From the NCBI GenBank assembly GCA_036426205.1, contig CM071568.1, forward strand, positions 214,749,245 through 214,813,244: a DNA stretch of 64,000 bases, written 5' to 3'. Under the pieces are notes generated by a model. The model made no database searches. It worked only from the letters and a program-made list of their open reading frames with translations, and was not told the DNA's origin. Below, piece by piece: positions 54,896 through 64,000 of the stretch. The stretch's first letter is position 1. Each line of letters begins with the position of its first letter. The position numbers and the translations under genes are program-made. Source of the stretch: Ascaphus truei (Eukaryota > Chordata > Amphibia > Anura > Ascaphidae).

Positions 54896-57800
54896 AGTAT
54901 TGGGGGCCCCAGCAAGCGCAGTTTTCAGTGCCTGGAAAGCAGTTTCACAGGCAGGAGTCCAGGTGATAAGCACAGGCAGTTGCTTCTTAGTCAAATCAGT
55001 CAGGGGTTTGGCCAAGGCGCTGTACTGTGGGACAAACTTCCTATAGTACCCTGCGGTGCCCAAAAATGCCATGACCTGTTTCTTGGTTTTTGGAACAGGC
55101 CACTGAACTATGGCTTCTACCTTGGCTGGCTCTGGTTTGAGGTGTCCTCCACCCATCCTGTGCCCTAAGTACAGGACCTCTGCCATCCCTACCATACACT
55201 TAGTGGGTTTCAAGGTAAGCCCAGCCTCCCTGATCCTATCTAGCACCGCAGCTACATGTCCTAAATGGGAGTCCCAGGAATTACTAAAGACAGCAATGTC
55301 ATCTAAGTAAGCCCTGGCATTGCTCTGCATCCCTTCCAGTAACCTATTGACCAGGCGTTGGAAGGTAGCCGGGGCATTCTTCATCCCAAATGGCATCACT
55401 AAAAACTCATAGAGGCCACTTGGAGTGATGAATCCTGACTTCTCCCTAGCCTCCAGGGTCAGTGGGATTTGCCAATAGCCATTGCTCAAATCCATGGTGG
55501 TCAGATACTTTGCCCCCGCGAGTTCATCTAGTAACTCATCCATGCGGGGCATGGGATAGGCATCTGACACCGTCCCAGCATTGAGCAAGTGGTAGTCCAC
55601 ACAAAACCAGGTGGTCTTGTCCTTCTTAGGAACTAGGACTACCGGACTTGCCCAAGGTCTCTGGGATGGAGTAATAACTCCTAGGGTCAGTATCTCCTCT
55701 ATCTCCCTCTCCATACTGGTCTTGACCTCTGCTGACACTCTATAAGCGTGCTTATGCAGAGGCCGCAGGTCCCCTGTGAGCACTGGGTGTTTTGTGAGAT
55801 GTGTGGTCCCTGCCATGTCAGTGAAGAGGGCCCCATACTTAGCTAGCATGTCCCTGGCTTCTCCCTTCTGCCTAGCCCTCAACTGTGCCCCTACCTCCAC
55901 CTGCTCCACAGTGTTTCCCTGCCTGCTAGAAATCATAAGAGGTCCTACAAGATCCATCGCTACTTTCTGGAAGGGTTCCCCTATTATCGGTAGGGATTTC
56001 AGGGGTGCCTTCACACAGTCGCCCGCCTTACCCACTCTGTGGCAGGCATCACAAGAGCGGCAGAAATTGCCCACATCTCGAGATGCCCCCGGCCAGTAGT
56101 AACGCTGTAATAACCGGGCTCGTGTTCTGTTGACCCCCTGATGTCCCGCTAACGGAATAGAGTGAGCTACCCATAACAGTTGCTGTCGGTACCCCTGGGG
56201 CACTACTAGCTGTCGCTTACCGGTCAATCCCTCCTCTATCCCTGGGTTCCCTTCTTCTCTATACAGGAGTCCCTTATACCATAGGCAGCGCACAGTGCCC
56301 TCCCCTGCCTGAGATTCGGATGCCCGAAGTCTCACGCCGGCTAGGGTAGGGTCTGCCTTCACTGCCTCACTAAACTGGGCTCCTAATTCTGGCCACCCCC
56401 CAGTCATGTTATTGTCAGGGGAATGGGGAAGGGTGAGAGGGAACAGTAAGTCAGTCTGTGGTTGCAACTGATCCTGGCTTACCGCCCCGGGCTCTTCTGC
56501 GCCCTCCGCTAACGTTGGTCCCAAAGGCTGGGGGACTGGTGCCGCCGCCATTGCCGCTATTTGGCTCCGGGTAACCGCCGCCACAGCAGCGGGCTTGTGC
56601 ACTCGGTCATAGGTGCAGGTCATCGGTCCCAGATCATTGCCAAGAAGAACACCGGCATCCAAACCGGGTAAAACCCCCACCTCCCGCACACCCTGGCCCT
56701 CCACCCAATCCAAAAAGATTCTGGCCACTTGCAAGAAATGTGGCTCTCCGTCGGCCACAGTGATCTGTATCCCAGGGCCTGGGATCAATTCCTCTGGCCG
56801 GACCATATCAGGTCGGACCAGGGTCACTGCAGCTCCTGAATCCAGCAAGCCGACTGCTTGCCGGTCACCGACTGTGACCGGGGTGAGATGTCTGCTCCGG
56901 CCGTCCGTCTGCTGCAGGTCCGCACTGAGATGTCCTCCGCTCCTGGCTGTAGGCACCGATGAAACCGGGACAGGTGTGGCATGGGACGCCTCGCTGGGAG
57001 TTGGTTCCATGATGTGGTCTGTGAGGACCGTGAAAGCCCTTCCATACACATAGGGCTGGAGTTTTTTGAGTTCCCACACAATGACCAAGCACTCTTTCTC
57101 AATGGTGGCATAGGCCACCTCTCTGGGAAGTAGTTTTCGGCTGAGGTACACCACAGGGTGCTCTCTACCGTCGTCCCCCGACCACCCCAATGCCATAGTC
57201 TGAGGCATCAGTCTGTATGAGGAAATGTTTGGTATAGTCTGGGGCAGCCAGTATTGGGGGCCCCAGCAAGCGCAGTTTTCAGTGCCTGGAAAGCAGTTTC
57301 ACAGGCAGGAGTCCAGGTGATAAGCACAGGCAGTTGCTTCTTAGTCAAATCAGTCAGGGGTTTGGCCAAGGCGCTGTACTGTGGGACAAACTTCCTATAG
57401 TACCCTGCGGTGCCCAAAAATGCCATGACCTGTTTCTTGGTTTTTGGAACAGGCCACTGAACTATGGCTTCTACCTTGGCTGGCTCTGGTTTGAGGTGTC
57501 CTCCACCCATCCTGTGCCCTAAGTACAGGACCTCTGCCATCCCTACCATACACTTAGTGGGTTTCAAGGTAAGCCCAGCCTCCCTGATCCTATCTAGCAC
57601 CGCAGCTACATGTCCTAAATGGGAGTCCCAGGAATTACTAAAGACAGCAATGTCATCTAAGTAAGCCCTGGCATTGCTCTGCATCCCTTCCAGTAACCTA
57701 TTGACCAGGCGTTGGAAGGTAGCCGGGGCATTCTTCATCCCAAATGGCATCACTAAAAACTCATAGAGGCCACTTGGAGTGATGAATCCTGACTTCTCCC

Positions 57801-59366
57801 TAGCCTCCAGGGTCAGTGGGATTTGCCAATAGCCATTGCTCAAATCCATGGTGGTCAGATACTTTGCCCCCGCGAGTTCATCTAGTAACTCATCCATGCG
57901 GGGCATGGGATAGGCATCTGACACCGTCCCAGCGTTGAGCAAGCGGTAGTCCACACAAAACCAGGTGGTCTTGTCCTTCTTAGGAACTAGGACTACCGGA
58001 CTTGCCCAAGGTCTCTGGGATGGAGTAATAACTCCTAGGGTCAGTATCTCCTCTATCTCCCTCTCCATACTGGTCTTGACCTCTGCTGACACTCTATAAG
58101 CGTGCTTATGCAGAGGCCGCAGGTCCCCTGTGAGCACTGGGTGTTTTGTGAGATGTGTGGTCCCTGCCATGTCAGTGAAGAGGGCCCCATACTTAGCTAG
58201 CATGTCCCTGGCTTCTCCCTTCTGCCTAGCCCTCAACTGTGCCCCTACCTCCACCTGCTCCACAGTGTTTCCCTGCCTGCTAGAAATCATAAGAGGTCCT
58301 ACAAGATCCATCGCTACTTTCTGGAAGGGTTCCCCTATTATCGGTAGGGATTTCAGGGGTGCCTTCACACAGTCGCCCGCCTTACCCACTCTGTGGCAGG
58401 CATCACAAGAGCGGCAGAAATTGCCCACATCTCGAGATGCCCCCGGCCAGTAGTAACGCTGTAATAACCGGGCTCGTGTTCTGTTGACCCCCTGATGTCC
58501 CGCTAACGGAATAGAGTGAGCTACCCATAACAGTTGCTGTCGGTACCCCTGGGGCACTACTAGCTGTCGCTTACCGGTCAATCCCTCCTCTATCCCTGGG
58601 TTCCCTTCTTCTCTATACAGGAGTCCCTTATACCATAGGCAGCGCACAGTGCCCTCCCCTGCCTGAGATTCGGATGCCCGAAGTCTCACGCCGGCTAGGG
58701 TAGGGTCTGCCTTCACTGCCTCACTAAACTGGGCTCCTAATTCTGGCCACCCCCCAGTCATGTTATTGTCAGGGGAATGGGGAAGGGTGAGAGGGAACAG
58801 TAAGTCAGTCTGTGGTTGCAACTGATCCTGGCTTACCGCCCCGGGCTCTTCTGCGCCCTCCGCTAACGTTGGTCCCAAAGGCTGGGGGACTGGTGCCGCC
58901 GCCATTGCCGCTATTTGGCTCCGGGTAACCGCCGCCACAGCAGCGGGCTTGTGCACTCGGTCATAGGTGCAGGTCATCGGTCCCAGATCATTGCCAAGAA
59001 GAACACCGGCATCCAAACCGGGTAAAACCCCCACCTCCCGCACACCCTGGCCCTCCACCCAATCCAAAAAGATTCTGGCCACTTGCAAGAAATGTGGCTC
59101 TCCGTCGGCCACAGTGATCTGTATCCCAGGGCCTGGGATCAATTCCTCTGGCCGGACCATATCAGGTCGGACCAGGGTCACTGCAGCTCCTGAATCCAGC
59201 AAGCCGACTGCTTGCCGGTCACCGACTGTGACCGGGGTGAGATGTCTGCTCCGGCCGTCCGTCTGCTGCAGGTCCGCACTGAGATGTCCTCCGCTCCTGG
59301 CTGTAGGCACCGATGAAACCGGGACAGGTGTGGCATGGGACGCCTCGCTGGGAGTTGGTTCCATGA
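54659..59366. repeat. 2354-bp tandem duplication inside gypsy pol
   Basis: Unit A (54659-57012) and unit B (57013-59366) are offset by exactly 2354 bp and look almost identical. A few substitutions are visible, such as AGTGG against AGCGG near 55592/57946, which changes Arg to His in RT. The junction at 57012/57013 fuses RNase H to the region before protease. Both units share the same frameshift at the RT-RNase H boundary and the same integrase gap, so those defects predate the duplication. Confidence 0.95.
54854..57208 (-). pseudogene. Gypsy pol, duplicated copy (fused RNase H-protease-RT)
   Basis: A 784-codon open frame created by the tandem duplication. It starts in RNase H (VVYLSRKLLPREVAYATIEK, residues about 20-39), jumps at about residue 66 to the linker before protease, then repeats protease (LLDSGAAVTLV), the integrase zinc finger and RT (AYLDDIAVF). 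One RT residue differs from the upstream copy (CVDYH in place of CVDYR). The order is not a natural polyprotein, so it is a rearrangement product even though open. Confidence 0.8.
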
Positions 59367-60117
59367 CCGGTCCGGAGTCTGTGGTGTAAGCCACCCGCAC
59401 GCAGGCTACTTGCTTCGCAGCTGGGGTGCGTTGCCCCTGATGGGGTCCGCCGGAAAGCAGGGGTTCCGGGCAATCTGGTCTGATGTGACCAGGGCGGTTG
59501 CAGTTGTAGCACCGGCGCTCGTGCTGGAGCTCCCCCGCTTTCGGTGGACTGCTGCCCGCAGGCGGCCTCTGAGTCCATTGGGGGGTATTGGCAGACTTTC
59601 TGACCGGTGCCGCCGCCTTGGCTACTGGTTTGGCGGTCATCAGGGCTCGGCTGGCCACATAGACGTCTGCAAGCCTCGCCGCCTCCTGGTAAGTCTTGGG
59701 CTTCTTGTCGTATACCAAAGCCCTCACCGCCGGCAGGCACTGCTGCATAAGCTGCTCCTGAAAGATGAGGTCCAGCAGGCGTTGGTAAGTCCGTGCCTCA
59801 TAGCCCTCCACCCAGCGTATCCCGTACAAAGCCATGCGGGTCACGTAGGTAACATAGGACTCCTGGGGCTGCCTCTCTTCCTGCCGGAATTTACCCCGGT
59901 AGGCTTCAGGGGTAAAACCATACTGAAACAATAACAGTTCTTTCAGGTGTTCGTAGTCATCAGCATACTCATCTGGAAGCGCCATCATTGTCTGCTTAGC
60001 CAATCCGGACAGTAAGGGGTCCAAACGTGCAACCCTATGCTGGGGAAGCACTTTGTTCCGCCGGCACTGCGTTTCAAAGTTCTTTAAGAAACTGTCAATC
60101 TGGTCAGTGCCTTCCAC
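57208..60117 (-). CDS. Gypsy gag-protease-integrase(partial)-RT polyprotein
   Basis: A 969-codon open frame. Residues 1-165 are SCAN-like gag/capsid. CYNCNRPGHIRPDC (203-216) is the CCHC nucleic-acid-binding knuckle. LLDSGAAVTLV (306-316) is the aspartic protease site. H534, H541, C571 and C574 form the integrase H2C2 zinc finger, and DLVGPL (604-609) begins the integrase core. Within about 15 residues the frame jumps to a linker and RT (ASPVVLVPKKD 705-715, MDLSNGYWQ 757-765, AYLDD 818-822). The second D and the E of integrase are missing. The frame ends by a shift just before RNase H. The true start is upstream at 61095, beyond an inserted retroelement. Integrase before RT is known from Gmr1-type elements. 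Confidence 0.85.
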   Translation of the reverse strand: MEGTDQIDSFLKNFETQCRRNKVLPQHRVARLDPLLSGLAKQTMMALPDEYADDYEHLKELLLFQYGFTPEAYRGKFRQEERQPQESYVTYVTRMALYGIRWVEGYEARTYQRLLDLIFQEQLMQQCLPAVRALVYDKKPKTYQEAARLADVYVASRALMTAKPVAKAAAPVRKSANTPQWTQRPPAGSSPPKAGELQHERRCYNCNRPGHIRPDCPEPLLSGGPHQGQRTPAAKQVACVRVAYTTDSGPVMEPTPSEASHATPVPVSSVPTARSGGHLSADLQQTDGRSRHLTPVTVGDRQAVGLLDSGAAVTLVRPDMVRPEELIPGPGIQITVADGEPHFLQVARIFLDWVEGQGVREVGVLPGLDAGVLLGNDLGPMTCTYDRVHKPAAVAAVTRSQIAAMAAAPVPQPLGPTLAEGAEEPGAVSQDQLQPQTDLLFPLTLPHSPDNNMTGGWPELGAQFSEAVKADPTLAGVRLRASESQAGEGTVRCLWYKGLLYREEGNPGIEEGLTGKRQLVVPQGYRQQLLWVAHSIPLAGHQGVNRTRARLLQRYYWPGASRDVGNFCRSCDACHRVGKAGDCVKAPLKSLPIIGEPFQKVAMDLVGPLMISSRQGNTVEQVEVGAQLRARQKGEARDMLAKYGALFTDMAGTTHLTKHPVLTGDLRPLHKHAYRVSAEVKTSMEREIEEILTLGVITPSQRPWASPVVLVPKKDKTTWFCVDYRLLNAGTVSDAYPMPRMDELLDELAGAKYLTTMDLSNGYWQIPLTLEAREKSGFITPSGLYEFLVMPFGMKNAPATFQRLVNRLLEGMQSNARAYLDDIAVFSNSWDSHLGHVAAVLDRIREAGLTLKPTKCMVGMAEVLYLGHRMGGGHLKPEPAKVEAIVQWPVPKTKKQVMAFLGTAGYYRKFVPQYSALAKPLTDLTKKQLPVLITWTPACETAFQALKTALAGAPNTGCPRLYQTFPHTD

Positions 60118-60149
60118 GAACTTGGTGAGACTGTGCTGGTCCAGTTTGA

Positions 60150-60662
60150 AAAGTAGAGATAAAGGGCGCTTTAGCCTGAAACGCGTCAGAGTATGTTTGC
60201 CTTTCCCCCTCTACACCATGTTTCAATAAATACTCGTTTTTAACCCATATTTTTGGTCCTGGTCCCCTCCTTCTGCTGTGCACCGCTGCAATCTTTGGAT
60301 TCTCTACTTTGCCTATACAACACTGCGTGATGCACGCACCAATGGAGAAGTGGCTGTGCAAGTGAGTATTGTTTCTTCCCTTGTCTATCAAGGGGAGTTG
60401 CTGACCAGGAACAGTGCTGCAGGTAAGATAACGAAGCCCGGTGAAGCAATATCAGGATTGTTTGATACTCATATCTATATTTGTCTTCAACCATATGGAC
60501 ATTATATGTTATTCTACTCTTACTGCTATCAAGTGCACTGGGTCCAATACCACAGGCAGCTTTACTTCACCTCTCCTCCGACTGGCTATATTTGATACTG
60601 TTTGCCTTTATATGTGTCCACCTTGCTGAAGCACTGCTATTTGGATTTTTATCCTGTTTTTC
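60150..60662 (+). mobile_element. Retroelement inserted in gypsy gag
   Basis: The 513-bp insert is flanked by the 14-bp direct repeat CTGGTCCAGTTTGA (60136-60149 and 60663-60676). That length is typical of LINE-type target-primed insertion. Gag coding on the two sides becomes continuous in sense when it is removed. Its start carries a decayed hammerhead-like layout (GAUAA...GAAACGCGUC). It may be a PLE fragment or a SINE. The family is not identified. Confidence 0.75.
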
Positions 60663-60676
60663 CTGGTCCAGTTTGA

Positions 60677-61095
60677 GTTCGTCTGTGTTGGGTTGGATAG
60701 GGGGGCAATAAGCGGGTCTGTTCACTGCCATAGTGATAAACTGCAGCCGCTCCTCCGGTGTCCCTCTGTCTCCCCATGCAGTAATCAGTGCCAACATTTC
60801 AGGGGTGAACGGACTGGTAGCCGCAGCAACCAGTACCCCTCCTGTTGCACTGCGCCCTCGTTCCCTCCCTGAGATTCCGCCGCCCCGGCACTGGGTTCCT
60901 TCCCTGATCTCCGGGTGGCTGTATAAGGGCAAGCTGAGCCGTATCCTGAGGCTCTGCAAGCCTGGCTTCATAGTCACCGATTGCGTCAACCATGTCTTCG
61001 ACCTCCTGGTTCTCATAGGGCAGTCCATATTCACAGCACTTTTCCTTCAGCTGAGCTCGGGTCCACATGTTGTATGAGCCTCCAGCTTCGCTCAT
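60677..61095 (-). pseudogene. Gypsy gag N-terminus
   Basis: The frame starts at 61095 with MSEAGGSYNMWTRAQLKEKC, a SAP-like helical start seen in several gypsy gags (T-R-A-Q-L-K-E-K-C). A frame change occurs near 60880. The second part (to 60677) reads SPFTPEMLALITAWGDRGTP and ends at the inserted retroelement. The rest of gag continues at 60117. The protein would package the element RNA. Confidence 0.7.
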
Positions 61096-61281
61096 GGTTC
61101 AGTCGAAGCAGTGAGGTGGTGTTACAACTTGTGTTAACTGTTGCACTACTGTGTGTTCAATATCTTTAGTCCCAGGAACTTGCAATTACCATCAAGTTCC
61201 TACTATGTTACAGTATCCCGCAGTATACTGTAACACAGGTCCAGTTCAATCCTGCTGCTGCCACCAGTTAATTATAGAGCT

Positions 61282-62250
61282 TGTCACGGTAGCTTATGAC
61301 AAGATATAATGAACACCAAATATCTGGGTTGAACTTAACGAGGCTTACATATAATAAAATATAATTTATTCCTTAAATAAGGTGAACACAGCAATATAGT
61401 ACAATTAACAGGCAAGAAGATAACACTTACTTAGGGTTGGGGAATGGAGAAGTATCCAATAGCAATTCTCCATCAATCCAGTGACATTCCAGGTGGAATT
61501 AGAAGCACAACTCCAGCAATCCAGTGACATTCAAGATGGTATCAGAAGCTCAACTCCAGCAATCCAGCACAACTAGCTGGACAACTAAAAACTGTAGGGT
61601 TGACACAGTTTATATACCTGTGCAACCCTATTCTTAACATTGAACACAGCCTATTGGTGAACAATTATTTGTATCCACTCTCTAATGTGGAGACACAGAC
61701 TAACAGACTAACCCATGCCCTCAGGTAACAATTAGACTGGCAGAGTTTGTTGATTGACTAATACGTAATCCCTAGACATTGAGTAACAATCAAAGCAGTT
61801 ACTTTTTGATGACCGTGCTTAGGCTACTCAGCCGTCTGCCCTTCATGACTTATTAGCCTAGCAAATGGTGTCTGCATTTTCAGAACAGATCCAAAATAAA
61901 ATACATATACACTTTAATATCTACACATATTAATAAGTTCTATTCTGGTGGGCTCAGTGGGTAGACCTTTGCCAGTTTTTAATGCCTGCAGTGACTTCAC
62001 ATATTGGCCAAATATGAACTCTCTGCGACCTCCAGAATTGGAGATACAGAAATGCACTTTAAAACATTAATATACATGCTTATAATGAAACATGGGAACA
62101 GGGGAACATACATTTTCAAGGTATAATAAGGTGCAAACCTCATCCCTGGACCGCAGTCCAGTTAACCCCTTGTCTCTCTGGTGAGGTCAGGGGATGGCCA
62201 TATGGGGTGCAACCCCTTTAATACCGGGCCACCCCCTTTCTCCCTCTACA
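61282..62250 (-). repeat. 5' LTR of gypsy element
   Basis: 969 bp running in minus orientation from TGTAGAGGGAG (62250) to CCGTGACA (61282). It matches 53555-54426. Its upstream end directly abuts the gag of an older gypsy element, which shows nested insertion. Confidence 0.85.
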
Positions 62251-62254
62251 GGTT

Positions 62255-62686
62255 TTAGCCATGTTTCTGTAGGAAATGCTCAAAAATGACTTTTTCGAGA
62301 ATCGCCTCCTTGGTGCGCTGTTCGACCTGTATCCACAGAGTACACAAGTCTAGTAAGCGCTGAGCAATGACCCAGGGTCTCACTTTAGAGGTGTATTTCA
62401 AGTTCCGGAACTGCTGCCAGTAGGCTTCAAGTGTCAGGCCTAAGCGATCCAGTATGGTGGATTTTACCTGTTTATAATCCGTAGCCTCATCTGCAGGTAG
62501 GCCCTGATATGAGACCTGGGATTCTCCTATAAGCAGTTGTCCAGCTACTGTATCTACGGACCAGCCCTCAGCCTTGGCAATACTTTCAAAGGTTAACAGA
62601 AAAGAATCTGGGTTCTCAGCCGGACTAATTTTTCTCAGTTGAACAAGGGGTTGTTTGGAAGTTCTTGTCCAGCAAACAAAAGGCAC
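62255..62686 (-). pseudogene. Older gypsy gag (SCAN-like) fragment
   Basis: A 143-codon frame with NPDSFLLTFESIAKAEGW, VAGQLLIGESQVSYQGLP and RLGLTLEAYWQQFRNLKY, then AQRLLDLCTLW and EQRTKEAILEKVIFEHFL. This is the SCAN-like capsid pattern of Gmr1-type gypsy elements. It differs clearly from gag of the younger element. The frame is cut at its C-terminus by the LTR at 62250. Sequence upstream (62700-63330) is probably its leader and LTR. Confidence 0.8.
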
Positions 62687-62983
62687 TGAACCAGTAGTTT
62701 GGCATTCCTTTCATCCTGTGCTGTCTAATGCTGGGTTAGGATCTGGGCTTGCTGTTGCAGTAATAGTTCATTTTGTCTGGCCTGTTCACTGATTTGCCTG
62801 GCCTGTTTTTCCTCCGGTGCTGCATGTTGCTGGGATAGGAGCTGTGCTTGCTTCTGCATTAATAATCCATTTTATTTGGCCTACAGTATTTGCACAGAAA
62901 ATATATTTTTTAAAATGTTCAATTTGTTTTTTGTGTGGCCCTTCAGATGCAGGGGCAGCTCAGCATCCCACTTCATCAACAAT

Positions 62984-63330
62984 CTGTTGCAGGGACAATG
63001 GGTTATTTAGATAGGCTTGTTAATTCAGCCACAAAAACCTAGAACACAGAAAAGCTTCATTCAACATAGGTAAAGTAACAAAATAAACTCCAGTTTAGAG
63101 CACTCCAATTAAATAGTCCATAGCAGGGTTTTTACCTTTTTCCAGAAAGGATGGTTCAAGTCCAAGAAAAGCACAAGCGTAAGTTTCCCACTGTAACAGA
63201 ACTTGTTGCAGGCTTGTCTCCCTCCAGTATTTCAGAATGTGCTTCTTTAGTTCAGACAGGAACCAGGAACAAGTGGGAGCTCTGGGTTCTTAAAGCCTCT
63301 TGACGAGGCTGCTGGGACCTGGTTAATTAA
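62984..63330. repeat. Gypsy-type terminal repeat, unoccupied forkhead site
   Basis: Matches 39895-40205 joined to 44304-44360. At about 63262 it reads AACAAGTGGGAGCTCTGGG, where the other copy has TA plus the forkhead element plus TA. It therefore serves as a natural empty-site comparison. Confidence 0.8.
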
Positions 63331-63737
63331 CCCAGCCTTTTCTCAAAATGGGATTAACCAGATCACTGCGAAACTCCAGACCTATACATAGGTTTCCTAA
63401 GCATAGTTTGGGGATAGTGATTTCACACAGTCACTTTCCTCCCCATCATGATATAATAATTCTGTTGCAATTTGGATTGTTACCATTGCATTTGTTTGCA
63501 TTGCAAATCCTACTAAAACAACAAATTGCAAAAAAATGCATTCAAACGTAATCCAGTGTTAATGCAGGGATAGCATTGACATCTTAAGAGTGCTGCATCT
63601 TAAATTGATCATTTTTAGGTGAGAATATATAGTTAGACTATAGTATATATACTTATTGTTCTTCATGCAAGATGTATAACCTTAGCTGATGTGACATGGA
63701 TCTAATTGTATTGTCTCTTCACAGGTATGTTTTTAAT
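63331..63737. other. Unassigned AT-rich DNA
   Basis: No feature is recognised. Confidence 0.45.
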
Positions 63738-63935
63738 CCCCCCTGCCTTCATTTTTGATCTTGGTATGTTATAAACCCACTGATTGATCTGCAACCCACT
63801 GTCTTAAAAGAAATACCCTCCCTGCCTTAATTTTTGATCTTGGTATGTTTTAAACCCACTGATTGATCTGCAACCCACTGTCTTAAAAGAAATACTCTCC
63901 CTGCCTTAATTTTTGATCTTGGTATGTTTGAATAT
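63738..63935. repeat. About 80-bp tandem repeat
   Basis: TTTTTGATCTTGGTATGTT recurs three times with CCCACTGATTGATCTGCAAC between. Two full units and a partial one are present. Confidence 0.9.
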
Positions 63936-64000
63936 CAAAAGGTGTATTTTTTTTAAAGGTGTGCTGCTAATTGTCTAACAGGCAGATTTATTAGGGGGAG

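Larger units (their letters stand above)
53555..62250 (-). mobile_element. Gmr1-like Ty3/gypsy retrotransposon with internal duplication
   Basis: Minus-strand order is 5' LTR (62250-61282), gag start (61095), an inserted retroelement (60150-60662), gag-protease-integrase zinc finger-RT (60117-57208), RNase H, a second copy of protease to RNase H (57012-54659), purine tract and 3' LTR. The integrase domain lies before RT, which is the hallmark of the Gmr1 branch. No integrase follows RNase H. The integrase core is deleted, so it cannot integrate on its own. Confidence 0.85.

Noticed and set aside
56613..57053. Plus-strand frames opposite gypsy pol, also at 58967-59934
   Set aside because: They are shadows of the minus-strand polyprotein. 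They recur because of the tandem duplication and have no domains.

Overview
This window looks like intergenic or intronic DNA from a large, repeat-rich vertebrate genome, most probably an anuran amphibian. The evidence is the repeat mix: several Penelope-like elements (PLEs) with GIY-YIG domains and hammerhead-like RNA motifs, a Tx1/L1-type LINE, an L2-type LINE, Gmr1-like Ty3/gypsy elements, and many short TIR elements. I see no intact host protein-coding gene. Almost every recognisable coding segment belongs to a mobile element, and most are broken. The species assignment is inference only.

Layout. 0-5 kb: mostly anonymous AT-rich DNA with a hAT-type MITE (1758-2116), a decayed hammerhead-like motif (3280-3320) and a possible solo LTR (430-1015). 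5-13.2 kb: PLE pieces on both strands, an assembly gap (6938-7029), a tandem pair of PLE 3' ends (7030-9720), two near-identical TA-flanked MITEs (5590-5986 and 9970-10364), a PLE GIY-YIG fragment with an inverted copy of its own 3' UTR (11145-11977), and a 407-bp tandem repeat carrying a well-formed hammerhead motif (12808-12850). 14.6-25.3 kb: at least three more decayed PLEs on both strands. 25.8-28.2 kb: a Tx1/L1-type LINE split by an L2-type LINE.

28.4-44.3 kb is the most unusual part. Three TA-flanked elements with terminal inverted repeats (28435-35492, 37431-38371, 40208-44301) each carry, on the minus strand near the same end, a forkhead (FOX, winged-helix) domain close to the predicted N-terminus. 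The largest also carries separate exons of a Tc1/mariner-type DDE transposase downstream of the forkhead exon. A fourth, truncated copy lies at 17690-18131. The 397- and 395-bp MITEs near 5.6 and 10 kb are internal-deletion derivatives of the same family. I know of no described transposase with a forkhead DNA-binding domain, so this is my main candidate for an undescribed system.

44.3-47 kb holds a decayed gypsy pol, interrupted by a Harbinger-like MITE and a GC-rich TA-flanked MITE. 47.8-52.8 kb is an LTR element with a perfect 5-bp target duplication whose 3.9-kb interior has a long coiled-coil reading frame and no recognisable gag-pol. 52.9-63.3 kb is a nest of two gypsy elements. The younger has a 969-codon open gag-pol frame in which the integrase zinc finger precedes reverse transcriptase (Gmr1-like order) but the integrase core is missing. 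It also contains a 2354-bp tandem duplication.

The elements are nested rather than cooperating. Usable relative ages include a solo LTR (TSD TAACT) inside the large forkhead element, a forkhead element inside a gypsy-type repeat whose unoccupied relative lies near 63.26 kb, and a 513-bp retroelement inside gypsy gag.
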